Source: CAWEYO01 sp963813315
GTDB lineage: Bacteria; Pseudomonadota; Alphaproteobacteria; Rhizobiales; Rhizobiaceae
Assembly (NCBI GenBank): GCA_963813315.1
Contig: CAWEYO010000019.1
Coordinates: 93,601-157,600 of the forward strand
Length of the DNA: 64,000 bases
Direction: 5' to 3'
The translations under genes were made by a program, and so were the position numbers. Each line of letters starts with the position of its first letter. Position 1 is the first letter of the stretch. The notes under the pieces are model-generated. The model saw only the letters and a list, made by a program, of their open reading frames with translations. It was not told the DNA's origin and did not search any database. This document shows, in pieces, positions 63,384 to 64,000 of the stretch.

Positions 63384-64000
63384 ATGGCCACAATTCGCAA
63401 GCGCGGAACCAAATGGCAGGTCCAAATCCGTCGCCATGGGTTTCCCTCCATCTCCCGATCGTTCTCCAAGAAATCCGATGCAGCGGAATGGGCCCGGCAC
63501 TGGGAGACCAAAGCGGATCGGAACGAGCTTCCGACAAACACAAAAATTCTGAACTCTATGTCGCTTGGTGAACTGGTTCAGCGCTACCGAGATGAGGTCG
63601 TGCCGAAAAAGCGAGGTGCCGAAATTGAAACAATCATCCTCAACGCCTTCCTCCGCGACCCAATCTGTCGGAAAAAGCTATCGGCGTTGGCAACCGTTGA
63701 TTTCGCTGCGTATCGGGACAGACGACTTGAATGATATTTCCGGTAGGTCTCTTGCTCGGCAGTTGTCACCTATCTCCAACATGTTCAATATTGCCAAGAG
63801 GGAATGGGGGCTGCCGATAGACCAACCCTCTCTCTGATCTACGAATTTTTGCTTGTGATAACAGGCGGGATCGGAGGCTACGTCGTGATGAACTCAGTCG
63901 ATTGGTTTCAGCGGCCAAGAGGACGCGAAACAAGCTGATTCTTCCGATAGCTCTATTCGCCTTGGAAACGGCCATGAGAAGGGGAGAAATCCTTGCCATG
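63384..64000 (+). pseudogene. Tyrosine-type site-specific integrase, frame-interrupted and running off the window
   Basis: Starts MATIRKRGTKWQVQIRRHGF (DNA-binding AP2-like and core-binding domains). The frame breaks twice: near 63722-63735 (after YRDRRL; removal of one T from CTTG restores NDISGRSLARQLSPI) and near 63824-63830 (removal of one C from GACCAACC restores NPLSDLRIFA). The third frame then reads RRDRRLRRDELSRLV and ALFALETAMRRGEILAM, the conserved catalytic box I region, to the window end. Lower GC than neighbours. It sits next to tRNA-Val, marking the edge of an integrated element. Confidence 0.88.

Overview
The window looks like chromosome of a Mesorhizobium-type member of the Rhizobiales (Phyllobacteriaceae). 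The grounds are the high GC content, an Omp10-family lipoprotein, homospermidine synthase, CpdR, a small heat-shock gene with a ROSE-like leader, and many rhizobial palindromic intergenic repeats. It is mostly ordinary chromosome with a mobile-element boundary at the far right. No CRISPR array or rRNA is visible; there is one tRNA.

Layout. 1-5.7 kb: the end of a branched-chain amino acid/amide-type ABC operon (livG partial, livF, livH, livM) coupled to a polysaccharide-deacetylase-fold hydrolase, an SDR dehydrogenase and a beta-lactamase-fold protein. 5.8-11.9 kb (minus): a sugar ABC operon with binding protein, two permeases, ATPase, a lyxose/mannose-type isomerase and a 3-hydroxyisobutyrate-dehydrogenase-like enzyme; a palindromic operator sits on its promoter. 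12.3-24.8 kb: a MarR regulator, an SCP2 protein, ornithine decarboxylase with a long leader, amidase plus LysR, a DUF1007/NicO nickel-cobalt pair, D-erythronate dehydrogenase, a cation efflux pump, an aminotransferase and an SDR. 25-34 kb: a TerB-like protein, TrhO, a phage-type muramidase, KDPG aldolase, a DUF882 protein, a Fis-type regulator whose start codons lie in a long hairpin loop, oligoendopeptidase F, and a two-gene toxin-antitoxin-like module under a palindromic operator. 34.3-48.5 kb: pabB/pabC-like genes, homospermidine synthase, Omp10, a CoA-ligase-like gene, a UshA-like nucleotidase with LysM, ferrochelatase, SPFH/NfeD, KdsD, GalU and a lytic transglycosylase. 48.5-63.1 kb: an SGNH hydrolase, gltD/gltB with a small AbrB-like gene between them, threonine aldolase, Hsp20, a hydrolase, an inositol-phosphatase-family enzyme, an N-formylglutamate amidohydrolase and CpdR. 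63.2-64 kb: tRNA-Val(GAC) followed by an integrase that runs off the window.

Two patterns cut across the window. First, intergenic regions are full of mosaic palindromic repeats of several related families; two of them supply the TAG stop codon of the gene they follow. Second, four otherwise well-conserved genes (TerB-like, CoA ligase, SPFH, SGNH hydrolase) are each broken by a +1 frame change at GA(A/G)TTC. In every case, removing one T restores the frame and creates a GANTC (CcrM methylation) site. This looks like a systematic sequence error or a mutational hotspot at methylated sites rather than four independent gene losses. Polyamine synthesis is represented twice (ornithine decarboxylase and homospermidine synthase), and envelope functions (KdsD, GalU, MltB, DUF882, Omp10) are concentrated between 28 and 50 kb.
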